The position numbers were made by a program, and so were the translations under genes. DNA of 64,000 bases from Penium margaritaceum (Eukaryota; Streptophyta; Zygnematophyceae; Desmidiales; Peniaceae). Below are positions 1 to 12,450 of the stretch, one piece after another (within the stretch, counting starts at the first letter, position 1; every line of letters starts with the position of its first letter). The stretch lies in assembly GCA_023375785.1 (NCBI GenBank), contig SZWC01001611.1, positions 96,299 through 160,298 on the forward strand, read 5' to 3'. The notes under the pieces were generated by a model, which was not told the origin of the DNA, made no database searches, and worked only from the letters and a program-made list of their open reading frames with translations.

Positions 1-1097
1 ACCTGGTGTTCCCAAACCATTGTCTCCCCCTCTGACCATTTGTGCCTCCTATTGTGAGTTGTCAACGCTGACCACACACAGCGGATTTCTTTTGTCAAGG
101 GTAGTACATATGCCTACTTTGCTCAGCCATTGTGCATGGTAGCCACACCGTGCTTATACTGATTGAAGGTCGCTGTACTTGCTAGTTGAGAGCTGGTATT
201 CACAGGCCATTGTTTCCCCCTCTGACCGTTTGTGACTCGTGTTATGATTGGTGAATGTTGACCACCCATATTGAAATTCTTTCATCATGGTTGGTGACAT
301 ATGCCTACTTTGGTTGTTTGGTGTGCATAGTAGCCACACTGTGCCACTACGTATTGAATTTCTTTGTCCTTTCTAGTGAATACATGGGGTTCCCAAACCA
401 TTGTCTCTCCCTCTGACCATTTGTGACTCGTGTAATGAGTTGTCAATGTTGACCATACATAGTGGACTTCTTCGTTCATTGTCAGTGACATGTGCATCCT
501 TTGGTTGGTCACTGTGCACGCTAGCCACACCGTGCCACTACTTGTTGAAAATCTTTCTACTTGCTAGTTGATAACTAGTGTTCCCAACCCATGGTTTCCC
601 CCACTGACCATTTGTGACTCGTATGATGAGTTTTCAACGTTGAGCACACACTGTGAAATCCGTTTGGTCATGGTTTGTGACATATGCCTATTTTGGTTTG
701 TCACTGTACATGGTTACCACTACATGTCATTACGCATCGAAGGTATTTGTGCTTTCTTCTTGACAGGTAGTGTTCCCAAACCATTGCTAGCCCCTCTGCC
801 TATCAGTGACTCGTGTTTTGAGTTGTAAATGTTGACCACATGAAGTGAAATTATTTATTAATGGTCAGTGACATATGCATGGTTTGGTTGGTCACTGTGC
901 ATTGTAGCCACACTGTGCCAATGCATATTGAAGGTATTTGTACTTGCTATTCGATAACTAGTATTCCCAAACCATTATCTTCCACCCTGACCATTTGTGA
1001 CTCGTGTTATGAGTTGTCAAAGTTGACCACACTTAGTGACATCATTTGGTCATGGTCAGTGACATATGCCTACTTTGGTTGGTCATCGTGCATGGCA
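1..1097. repeat. Satellite array, left end (190-bp monomers)
   Basis: Tandem ~190-bp monomers, recognisable by the recurring block around TGACCATTTGTGACTCG followed by a TCAA(C/T)GTTGACCAC box. The array continues off the left edge of the window. It stops at 1097, where a transposon inserted, and resumes at 2052. Short open frames on both strands are drifting translations of the repeat and not genes. Confidence 0.93.
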
Positions 1098-2051
1098 CCA
1101 TGTCGCCTTTTCCACGTCAAAGCCGACTTGGAGTCGGAAAGTCGGCTCCAAGGCAACTTGGCCTCATCATCCAAGTCGACTTGGGTCCACCCAATTCGGT
1201 TTTTTAACACGGCATACCTAATCTACACTTACACATGAGTACCCCAAGCATATGTCTACACCCTACACAACTCTGGTATACTTCTCTTTTCATTCCATGG
1301 TATACTTATGTGCATGTTCATCATGCATAATAGCACCAACTCTTGACACAATCCATGTATCAACTGGGTTCTCTGGACACCCAAGGCATTCTCCAAATTT
1401 TGTATTTCTTGAGCAACAATCTTCTAAGAGGTCCGGCGTGACCCCGACGACTCACGGCAGCGAGGAATTAGAACATCAACCAAGAGAGCACGCGATTTAT
1501 TGTCTGCGTGGGGCCCGCGGTGGTTCCCGCTCGTGGCCAACGGCGGGCGTCATCAACCGCCATGCCTTGGTTGTATCCCAGGCATGTCATGTTTTGCCTT
1601 ACGTGTATGACAGCTCGTGATTGGTCCGCCAGAGCCGCTCGACATATACACGAGGCTAGCACATGCCCAACACAAAACCCCCACACTGCATGCATAAAAG
1701 ACCCTAGAATAGGATCCATCTCTGACACGTGCCTGGCTGTTTGAGCACCATCTATCCCCCACATTGCACGCAATGCACTCGACCAATGATGCGAAGCCGG
1801 GAGAACCAGCTCCCTAGCAAGGCAAGGCCAACTTGCATCGAGGGACCGCTTGGCCAACAGGTTTCAAGCTTGCCCTCTCACACAAAAAAAAAGCGTCAGT
1901 TTCGTTTTTCCCGGTTATCAAGTGAAGACAGGGACGTACATTGTCCCCGGCTTCTTGCAAGGGGTCAAGTCAAGTCGACGTCCAAATCGACTTGGACCGA
2001 CTTGGCGACTCCGACTTGACCCCCTCAAGTCCGAAGTCAAAGTCAACAATG
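1098..2051. mobile_element. Non-autonomous hAT-like DNA transposon
   Basis: A 954-bp non-satellite block splits a monomer. GCATGGCA at 1090-1097 is repeated exactly at 2052-2059, and the match extends no further on either side, so the target duplication is 8 bp. Removing the block and one copy restores a normal monomer (GTGCATGGCATCCACACCGTG). The ends are CCATGTCGCC and, in reverse complement, CCATTGTTGA, which are short imperfect terminal inverted repeats. Both subterminal regions are packed with GACTTGG/AAGTCGACTTGG motifs (about 1115-1185 and 1965-2045), as is common in hAT elements. No transposase frame is present. A Mutator-like element is the main alternative, but it would normally have longer terminal repeats. 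Confidence 0.72.
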
Positions 2052-5000
2052 GCATGGCATCCACACCGTGCCACAACTTGTTGAAGGTCATTGTGCTTGC
2101 TAGATGATACCTGATGTTCGGAGACCATTGTTTCCCCATCTGACCATTTGTGATTTGTAGTATGAGTTGTCAACGCTGTCCACACACAGCGGATTTCTTT
2201 GGTCAAAGGCAGTTCATATGCCTACTTTGGTCGGTCATTGTGCATGGTAGCCACACCATGCTTATACTGATTGAAGGTTGCTGTACTTGCTAGTTGAGAA
2301 CTGATATTCCCAGACCATTGATCCCCCCTTCTGACCGTTTGTGACTCGTGTTATGGTTGGTGAATGTTGAGCACCCATATTGAAATTCTTTGGTCATGGT
2401 CAGTGACATATGCTTGCGTTGGTTGTTTGGTGTGCATAGTAGCCACACATTGCCACTATGTACTGAATTTATTTGTCCTTTCTAGTCAATGAATAGGGTT
2501 CCCAACCCATTGTCTCGCCTTCTGACCATTTGTGACTCGTGTTATGAGTTTTCAATGTTGACCACACACAGTGGACTTCTTCGGTCATAGTCAAGGACAT
2601 ATGCATTCTTTGGTTGGTCACTGTACACGCCAGCCACACCGTACCACTACTTGTTGAAAATATTTCTACTTGCTAGTTGATAACTAGTGTTCCCAACCCA
2701 TTGTTTCCCCCTCTGACCATTTGTGACTCGTGATATGCGCTTTCAACGTTGACCACACACTGTGAAATTGTTTTGGTCATGGTTAGTGACATATGCCTAC
2801 TTTGGGTTATCACTGTACATGGTTACCACGCCGTGTCACTACGTATTGAAGGTCTCTATGCTTTCTTGTTGATAGCTAGTGTCCCCAAACTATTGTTACC
2901 CCCTATGAATATCTGTGACTTGTGTTGTGAATTGTCAACATTGACCACATGAAGTGAAACTCTTTGTTCATGGTCAGGGACACATGCGTACTTTGGTTGG
3001 TCACTGTGCATTGTAGCCACGCTGTGCCACTACATATTGAAGGTATTTGTACTTGCTAGTCGATAACTAGTATTCACAAACCATTATCTTCCACACTGAC
3101 CATTTTTGATTCGTGTTATGAGTTGTCAAAGTTTACCACAAATGGTGACATTCTTTGGTCATGGTCAGTGACATATGCATACCTTGGTTGGTCATCATGC
3201 ATGGTATCCACACCGTGCCACAACCTATTGTAGCTCCTTGTGCTTGCTATTTAATACTTGGTATTCGCAAACCATTGTATCCCCCTTTGACCATTTGTGA
3301 CTCGTATTATGAGTTGTCGATGTTGACCACACACAACGGATTTCTTTCTTCACAAGCACTACATATGCCTACTTTGGCCGGTCATTGTCCATGGTAGCCA
3401 CTCCGTGCTACTTCTGACTGAAGGTTGTTCAACTTGCTAGTTGAGAACTGATATTCCCAAACCATTGTTTCCTCCCCTGACCGTTTGTGACTCGTGTTAT
3501 GGTTGGTCAACCACCCATATTGAAATTCTCTGGTCATGGTCAGTGACATATGCATAGTTTGGATGTTTGGCGTGCATATTGGCCACCACGTGCCACTACG
3601 TATTGAAGTTATTTGTCCTTTCTAGTCCATGCATAGGGTTCCCAAACCATTGTCTCTCCCTCTGACCATTCGTGACTTGTGTTATGAGTTGTCAATGTTG
3701 ACTAGTCATTGTGGACTTCTTCGGTCATAGTCAGCGACGTATTCATCCTTTGGTTGGTAGCCACACCGTGCCACTACTTGTTGAAGTTCTTCGTACTTGC
3801 TAGTTGATAACTAGTGGTCCTAACCCATTGTTTCCCCCTTTGACCATTTGTGACTCGTGTGATGTTTTCAACGTTGAAAACACACTGTGAAACTCATTTG
3901 GTCATGGTTAGTGACATATGCCTACTGTACATGGTTACCACGCCGTGTTACTATGTATTTGTGCTGTCTAGTCAATAGCTATTGTTCCCAAACCAATGTT
4001 ACCCCCTTTGACCATCTGTGACTCTTGTTGTGAGTTTTCAACGCTGACCACATGAAGTGAAATTCGTTGGTCATGGTCAGTGACATATGCATACTTTGGT
4101 TGGTCACCGTGCATGGTAGCCACGCTGTGCCATTGCATATTGAAGGTATTTGTACTTTCTACTCAATGACTAGTATTCACAAACCATTGTCTTCCGCTAC
4201 AACCATTTGTGACTCGTGTTATGAGTTGTCAAAGTTTACCACAATAAGTGACATTGTTTGGTCATGGTCACTGACATGTGCCTACTTTGGTTGGTCATCG
4301 TGCATGGTATCCACACCGTGCCACAACTTATGTAATGTCTTTGTACTTGCTAGTTGATACCTGGTGTTCCCAAACCATTGTCTCCCCCTCTGATAATTTG
4401 TGACTCCTATTATGAGTTGTCAACGCTAACCACAAAAGGATTTCTTTGGTCAAAGGTAGTACATATGCCTACTATGGTCGGTCGTCGTGCATGGTAGCCA
4501 CAGCGTGCTTATACTGGTTGAAGGTCTCCGTACTTGCTAGTTGAGAACAGATATTAACATAACATTGTTTCCCCCTTTGACCGTTTGTGAATCGTGTTAT
4601 GATTGGTGAAAGTTGACCACCCATATTGAAATTCTTTCATCATGGTCAGTGACATATGCCTAGTTTGGTTGTTTGGTGTGCATAGTAGCCACACCGTGCC
4701 ACTACGTATTGAAGTTCTTTGTCCTTTCTAGTCGATACATAGGGTTCCCAAACCATTGTGTCTCCCTCTGACCATTTGTGATTCGTTTTATGGGTTGTTG
4801 ACCACACATAGTAGACTTCTTCGGTCATAGTCTGTGACGTGTGCATCCTTTGGTTGGTCACTGTGCACGCTAGCCACACCGTGCCACTACTTGTTGAAAA
4901 TCTTTCTACTTGCTAGTTGATAACTAGTGTTCCCAACCCATGGTTTCCCCCACTGACCATTTGTGATTGTGCTATGATCTTTGAACATTGACCACACACT

Positions 5001-8000
5001 ATGAAATCTGTTTCGTCATGGTTTGTGACATATGCCTACTTTGTTTTGCCACTGTACATGGTTACCACGCTGTGTCATTGCGTACCGAAGGTCTTTGTGC
5101 TTTCTTGTTGACAGCTAGTGTTCCCAAACCATTGTTAGCCCCGTCCGACTATCTGTGACTCGTGTTGTGAGCTTAAAATGTTGACCACATGAAGTCAAAT
5201 GCTTTGTTCATGGTCAATGACATATGCATACTTTGGTTGGTCACTGTGCATTGTAGCCATACTGTGCCACGACATATTCAAGGTATTTGTACTTGCTAGT
5301 CGATTACTAGTATTCAAAAACCATTATCTTCCACCCTGACCATATGTGACTCGTGTTTTGAGTTGTCAACGTTTACCACACTTAGTGACATTATTCGGTC
5401 ATGGTCAGTTGCACATGCCTACTTTTGTTGGTCATTGTACATGGTATCCACACCGTGCCACAACGTAATGAAGCTCCTTGTGGTTGCTATTTGAATTTGG
5501 TGTTCCCAAAGCATTGTTTCCCCCTCTGACCATTTGTGACTCGTATTATGAGTTGTCAACGTTGACCACACACAGTGGATTTGTTTGGTCAAAGGTAGTA
5601 CATATGCCTACTTTGGTCGGTCATTGTGCAAGGTAGCCACACCGTGGTACTACTGAATGAAGGTTGTTGTACTTGCTAGTTAAGAACTGATATTCCCATA
5701 GCATTGTTTCCCCCCCTGACCGTTTGTGACTCGTGTTATGGTTGGTCAACGTTGACCACCCATATTGAAATTCTCTTGTCATGGTCAATGACATATGCCT
5801 AGTTTGGTTTGTTGGTGTGCATTTTAGCCACACCGTGCCACTACATATTGAAGTTCTTTATCCTTTCTATTCCATACATAGGGTTCCCAAACCATTGTCT
5901 CTCCCTCTCACCATTTGTGACTCGTGTTATGAATTGCCAATGTTGACTACACATAGTGGACTTCTGCGGTCATAGTCAGTGACATATGCATCCTTTGGTT
6001 GGTCACTGTGCACGCTAGCCACACAGTGCCACTACTTTTTGAAGTTCTTTGTACTTTCTAGTTGAGAACTAGTGTTCCCAACCCACTGTTCCCCCCCCTG
6101 ACCAACTGTGACTCGTGTTATGATTTTTCAATATTGACCACACACTGACATTCGTTTGGTCATGGTTAGTGACATATGCCTACTTTGGTTTGTCACTGTA
6201 CATGGTTACCATGCCGTGTCACTACATATTAAAGCTATTTGTGCTTTCTAGTTAATAGCTAGTGTTCCCAAATCATTGTTACCCCTCTTTGAGAATACGT
6301 GACTCGTGTTGTGAGTTGTCAACGCTGACCACATGAAGTGAAATTCGTTGGTCATGGTCAGTGACATATGCATACTTTTGTTGGTCACTGTGCATGGTAG
6401 CCACGCTGTGCCACTACATATTGAATGTATTTGTACTTGCTACGCGATAACTAGTATCCATGAACCATTGTCTTCCACCTTGACCATTTGTGACTTGTGT
6501 TATGATTTGTTAAAGTTTACCACACTTAGTGACATTATTTGGTCATGGTCAGTGACATATGCCTACTTTGGTTGGTCATCGTGCATGGTATGCACACTGT
6601 GCCACAACTTGTTGAAGGTCCTTGTGCTTGATAGTTGATACTTGATGTTCCCAGACCATTGTTTCCCCCTCTGACCATTTGTGATTCGTATTATGAGTTT
6701 TCAACGCTGTCCACACACAGTGGATTTTTTAATCAAAGGCAGTACATATGCCTACCTTGGTCGGTCATTGTGTGTGGTAGCCACACCTGGCTTATACTGA
6801 TTGAATGTTGCTGTACTTGCTAGTTGAGAACTGATATTCACAGACCATTGTTTCCCCCTCTGACCGTTTGTGACTCGTGTTATGGTTGGTGAATGTTGAC
6901 CACCCACATTGAAATTCTTTGGTCATGGTCGGTGACATATGGTTACTTTGGTTGTTTTGTGTGCATAGTAGCCACACCGTGCCACTACGTATTGAAGTTA
7001 TTTGTGCTTTCTAGTCCATGCATAGGGTTCCCAAACCATTGTCTCTCCCTATGACCATCCGTGACTCGTGTTATGAGTTGTCAATGTTGACCACACATAG
7101 TGGACTTCTTCGCTCATAGTCAGTGACGTATTCATCCGTTGCTTGGTCACTGTGCACGCTAGCCACACAGTGCCACTACTTGTTGAAGTTCTTCGTACTT
7201 CCTAGTTGATAAATAGTGTTCCTACCCCATTGTTCCCCCCTCTGGCCATTTGTGACTTGGTGATGAGTTTTCAACGTTGAACACACACTGTGAAATTCGT
7301 TTGGTCATGGTTATTGACATATGCCTACTTTGGTTTCTCACTGTACATGGTTACCACGCCGTGTCACTACTTACTGAAGGTATTTGTGCTTTCTAGTCAA
7401 TAGCTAGTGTTCCCAAACCAATGTTACCCCCCTATGACTGTCTGTGACTCGTGTTGTGAGTTTTCAATGCTGACCACATGAAGTGAAATTCTTTGTTCAT
7501 GATCAGTGACGTATGCATACGTTGGTTGGTTTATGTGCATTGTAGCTACACTGTCCCACTACATATTGAAGGTATTTGTACTTGCTACTCAATAACTATG
7601 ATTCACAAACCATTATCTTCCACCCTGAGCACTTGTGTCTTGTGTTATAAGTTGTCAACGTTTACCACACTCAGTGACATTGTTTGGTCATGGTCAGTGA
7701 TATATGCCTACTTTGGTTGGTCATCGTGCATGGTATGCACACCATGCCACAGCGTATTGAAGCTCCTTGTGCTTGCTATTTGATGCTTAGTGTTCCCAAA
7801 CCATTGTTTTCCCATCTGACCATTTGTGACTCGTTTTATGAGTTGTCAATGTTCACCACACACAGCGGATTTCTTTGGTCAAAGGCAGTACATATGCCTA
7901 CTTTGGTCGGTCATTGTGCATGGTAGCCACACCGTGCTACTAGTGACTGAAGGTCGTGGTACTTGTTCGTTGATAACTAATATTCCCATAGAATTGCTTC

Positions 8001-11000
8001 CTCCACTGACCGTTTGTGACTCGTGTTATGGTTGGTCAACGTTGACCACCCATATTGAAATTCTCTGGTCATGGTCAGTGACATATGCCTAGTTTGGTTG
8101 TTTGGTGTGCATATTTGCTACACCGTGCCACTACGTATTGGAGTTATTTGTCCGTTCTAGTCGATGCGTAGGGTTCCAAAACCATTTTCTCTCCCTCTGA
8201 CCATTTGTGACTCGTGTTATGAGTTGTCAATGTTGACCACACATAGTGGACTTCTTCGGTCATAGTCAGTGACATATGCATCCTTTGGTTGGTCATTGTG
8301 CACGCTAGCCACACCGTGTCACTAATTGTTGAAAATCTTTCTACTTGCTAGTTGATAATTAGTGTTCCAAACCCATAGTTTCCCCCACTGACCATTTGTG
8401 ACTCGTGTTACCAGTTTTCAACATTGATCACACACTTTGAAATCCGTTTGGTCATGGTTAATGACATATGCCTACTTTGGTTTGTCCCTGTACATGGTTA
8501 CCACGCCGTGTCACTACATATTGAAGGTATTTGTGTTTTATAATCAATACCTAGTGTCCCCAAACCATTGAATCCCCCCCTCTCACTATCTGTGACTCGT
8601 GTTGTGAGTTGTCAACGCTGACCACATGAAGTGAAATTCGTTGGTCATGGTCTGTGATACATGCATACTTTGGTTGGTCACTTTACATGGTAGCCACACT
8701 ATGCCACTACATATTGAAGGTATTTGTACTTTCTAATCGATAAATAGTATTCACAAACCATTGTCTTCCACTCTGACCATTCGTGACTTGTGTTATGAAT
8801 CCTCAAAGTTTACCACACTTAGTGATATTATTTGGTCATGGTCAGTGATATATGCCTACTTTGGTTGGTCATCATGCATGGTATCCACACCGTGCCACAA
8901 CGTATTCAAGGTACTTGTGCTTGCTATTTGAGAACTGGTGTTCCCACACCGTGCTTATAATGATTGAAGGTCTCTGTACTTGCTAGTTGAGAACTGATAT
9001 TCCCAGACCGTTGTTTTCTCCTCTAACCATTTGTGACTCGTGTTATGGTTGGTAAATGTTGACCGCCCATATTGAAATTCTTTGGTCATGGTCAGTGACA
9101 TATGCCTAGTTTGGTTGTTTGGAGTGCATAGTAGCCACACCTTGCCAATACGTATTGGACTTCTCTGTCCTTTCTAGTCGATACATAGGGTTCCCAAACC
9201 ATTTTCTCTCCCTGTGACCATTTGTGACTCGTGTTATGAGTTGTCAATGTTGACCACACATAGAGGACTTCTTCAGTCATAGTCAGGGACATGTGCATCC
9301 TTTGGTTTGTCACTGTGCACGCTAGCCACACCGTGCCACTACTTGTTGAAAATCGTTTTACTTGCTAGTCAATAACTAGTGTTCCCAACCCATGGTTTCC
9401 CCCACTGACCATTTGTGACTTGTGTTATGATTTTTCCACGTTGACCACACACTGTGAAATCCGTTTGGTCATGGTAAGTGACATATGCCTACTTTTGTTT
9501 GTCACTGTACATGGTTACCACGCCGTGTCGTTATGTGTCGAATGTCTTTGTCCTTTCTTGTTGACATCTAGTGTTCCCAAACCATTGATAGCCCCCTCTG
9601 ACTATTTGTGACTCATGTTGTGAGTTGTAAATGTTGACCACATGAAAGTGAAATTCTTGGTTCATGGTCAGCGACATATGCATACTTTGGTTGGTCACTT
9701 TGCATTGTAGCCACACTATACCACTACATATTGAAGGTATTTGCACTTGCTAGTCGATAACTAGTATTCACAAACCATTCTCTTCCACCCTGACCATTTG
9801 TGACTCGTGTTATGAGTTGTCAAAGTCTACCACACTTAGTGACATTATTTGGTCATGGTCAGTGACATATGCCTACTTTGGTTGGTCATCGTGCATGGTA
9901 TCCACACCGTGCCACAACGTATTGGAGCTCCTTGTTCTTGCTATTTGATACTTGGTGTTCCCAATCAATTGTTTCCCCCTCTGCCCATTAGTGACTCGTT
10001 TCATGAGTTGTCAACATTGACCACACACAGCGGATTTCCTTGGTCAAAGGTAGTACATGTGCCTACTTTGGTCGGTCATTGTCCATGGTAGCCACACCGT
10101 GCTACTACTGACTAAAGGTCGTTTTACTTGCTAGTTGATAACTGATATTCTCATAGCATTGTTTCCTCCCCTGACCGTTTGTGACTTGTGTTATGGTTGG
10201 TCAACGTTGACCACCCATATTGAAAATCTCTGGTCATGGTCAGTGACATATGCCTAGTCTGGTTGTTTGGAGTGCATATTAGCCACACCGTGCCACTGCG
10301 TATTGAATTTCTTTGTCCTTACTAGTAAATACATAGGGTTCCCAACCCATTGTCTCTCCCTCTGACCATTTGTGACTCGTGTTATAAGTTGTCAATGTTG
10401 ACCACACATAGTGGACTTCTTCGGTCATAGTCAGTGACATATGCATCCTTTGGTTGGTCACCGTGCACGCTAGCCACACCGTGCCACTACTTGTTGAAAA
10501 TCTTTCTACTTGCTAGTTGATAAATAGTGTTCCCAACCCATGGTTTCCCCCACCGAACATTTTTCACTCGTGTTATGAGTTTTCAACGTTGACCACACAT
10601 TGTGAAATCCGTTTGGTCATGGTTAGTGACATATGCCTACTTTGGTTTGTCCCTGTACATGGTTACCACGTGGTGTCACTACATATTGAAGGTATTTGTG
10701 CTTCCTAGTTAATAGCTAGTGTTCCCAAACCATTGTTAACCTCCTTTGACTATCTGTGACTCATGTTGTGAGTTGTCAACGCTTACCACATGAAGTGAAG
10801 TTCGTTGATCATGGTCAGTTACACATGCATACTTTGGTTGGTCACTATACATGGTAGCCAAGCTGTGCCAAAACATATTGAAGGTATTTTTACTTGCTAC
10901 TCGATACCTAGTATTCACAAACCATTGTCTTCCACTCTGACCATTCGTGACTCGTGTTATGAATCGTCAATGTTTACCACACCTAGTGACATTATTCGGT

Positions 11001-12450
11001 CATGGTCAGTGACATATGCCTACTTTCGTTGGTCATCGTGCATGGTATCCATACCATGCCACAACGTATTGAAGTTGCTTGTGCTTGCTAGTTAATACCT
11101 GGTGTTCCGAAACCATTGTCTCCCCCTCTGACCATTTGTGACTCGTATTATGAGTTGTCAACGTTGACCACACACAATGTAATTCTTTGGTCAAGGGCAG
11201 TACGTATGCCTACTTTGGTCGGATATTGTGCATGGTAGCGACACCGTGCTAGTACTGACTGAAGGTTGTTGTACTTGCTACTTGAGAACTGAGATTCCCA
11301 TAGCATTGTTTCCTCCCCTGACCGGTTGTGACTCGTGTTATGGTTGGTCAACGTTGACCACCCATATTGAAATTCTCTCGTCATGGTCAGTGACATATGC
11401 CTAGTTTGGTTGTTTGGTTTACATATCAGCCACACTGTGCCACTACGTATCGAAGCTCGTTGTCCTTTCTAGTCAATACATAGGGTTCCCAAACCATTGT
11501 CTCTCCCTCTGACCATTTGTGACTCGTGTTATGAGATGTCAATGTTGATTACACATAGTGGACTTCTTTGGTCATAGCCAGTGACATATACATCCTTTGG
11601 TTGATAACTGTACACGATAGCCACACCGTGCCACTACTTGTTGAAATTTTTTCTACCCGCTAGTTGATAACTAGTGTTCCCAACCCATGGTTTCCCCCAC
11701 TGACCATTTGTGACTCGTGTTATGAGTTTTCAAAGTTGACCACACTGTGTGAAATCCGTTTGGTCATGGATCATGACATAAGCCTACTTTTGTTTGTCAC
11801 TATACATGGTTACCACGCCGTATCACTACGTATTGAAGGTCTGCGTGCTTTCTTGTAGATAGCTGGTGTTCCCAAACCATTGTTACCCCCTCTGAATATC
11901 TGTGACTCCTGTTGTGAGTTGTCAACATTGACCACATGAAGTGAAACTCTTTGTTCGTGGTCAGTGATATATGCGTACTTTGGTTGGTCACTGTGAATTG
12001 TAGATACAGTGTGTCACTACATATTTAAGGTATTTGTACTTGCTAGTCGATAACTAGTATTCACAACCCACTTTCTTCCACACTGATCATTTGTGACTCG
12101 TGTTATGAGTTGTCAAGGTTTACCACACATGGTGACATTCTTTGGTCATTGTCAGTGACATATGCATACCTTGGTTGGTCATCGTGCATGGTATCCACAC
12201 CATGCCACAACGTATTGTATCTCCTTGTGCTTGCTATTTGATAATTGGTATTCCCAAACCATTGTTTCCCCCTCTGACCATTTGTGACTTGCATTATGAG
12301 TTCTCGACGTTGACCAGACACAGCGGATTTCTTTCGTCAAAGGCAGTACATATGCCTACTTTGGTCGGTCATTTACATGGTAGCCACACCGTCCTACTAC
12401 TGACTGAAGGTCGTTGTACTTGCTAGTTGAGAACTGATTTTTCCATACCA
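2052..12450. repeat. Satellite array 1, six-monomer higher-order repeat
   Basis: Monomers average ~190 bp. For example, the (C/T)GACCATTTGTGACTC block recurs near 5527, 5716, 5907, 6097, 6288 and 6480. Six distinguishable types (A-F) recur in fixed order, so near-identical blocks return every ~1,145 bp (near 5395, 6540, 7688, 9853, 10997 and 12140). One unit (8833-9853) is ~125 bp short through an internal deletion near 8950. Types A and B each come in two flavours that often alternate, giving a ~2.29-kb super-unit. The length is close to one nucleosome repeat, which fits pericentromeric or centromeric satellite. No coding gene is supported. Confidence 0.93.

Noticed and set aside
1-12450. 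Dozens of 60-130-residue frames in the satellite
   Set aside because: They are translations of the 190-bp repeat drifting through frames, with start and end set by monomer variants. No conserved start, domain or codon bias.
2052-12450. CRISPR array or CENP-B box
   Set aside because: The repeats are ~190 bp without short direct repeats and unique spacers, so not CRISPR. No sequence resembling the CENP-B box was seen in the monomer.
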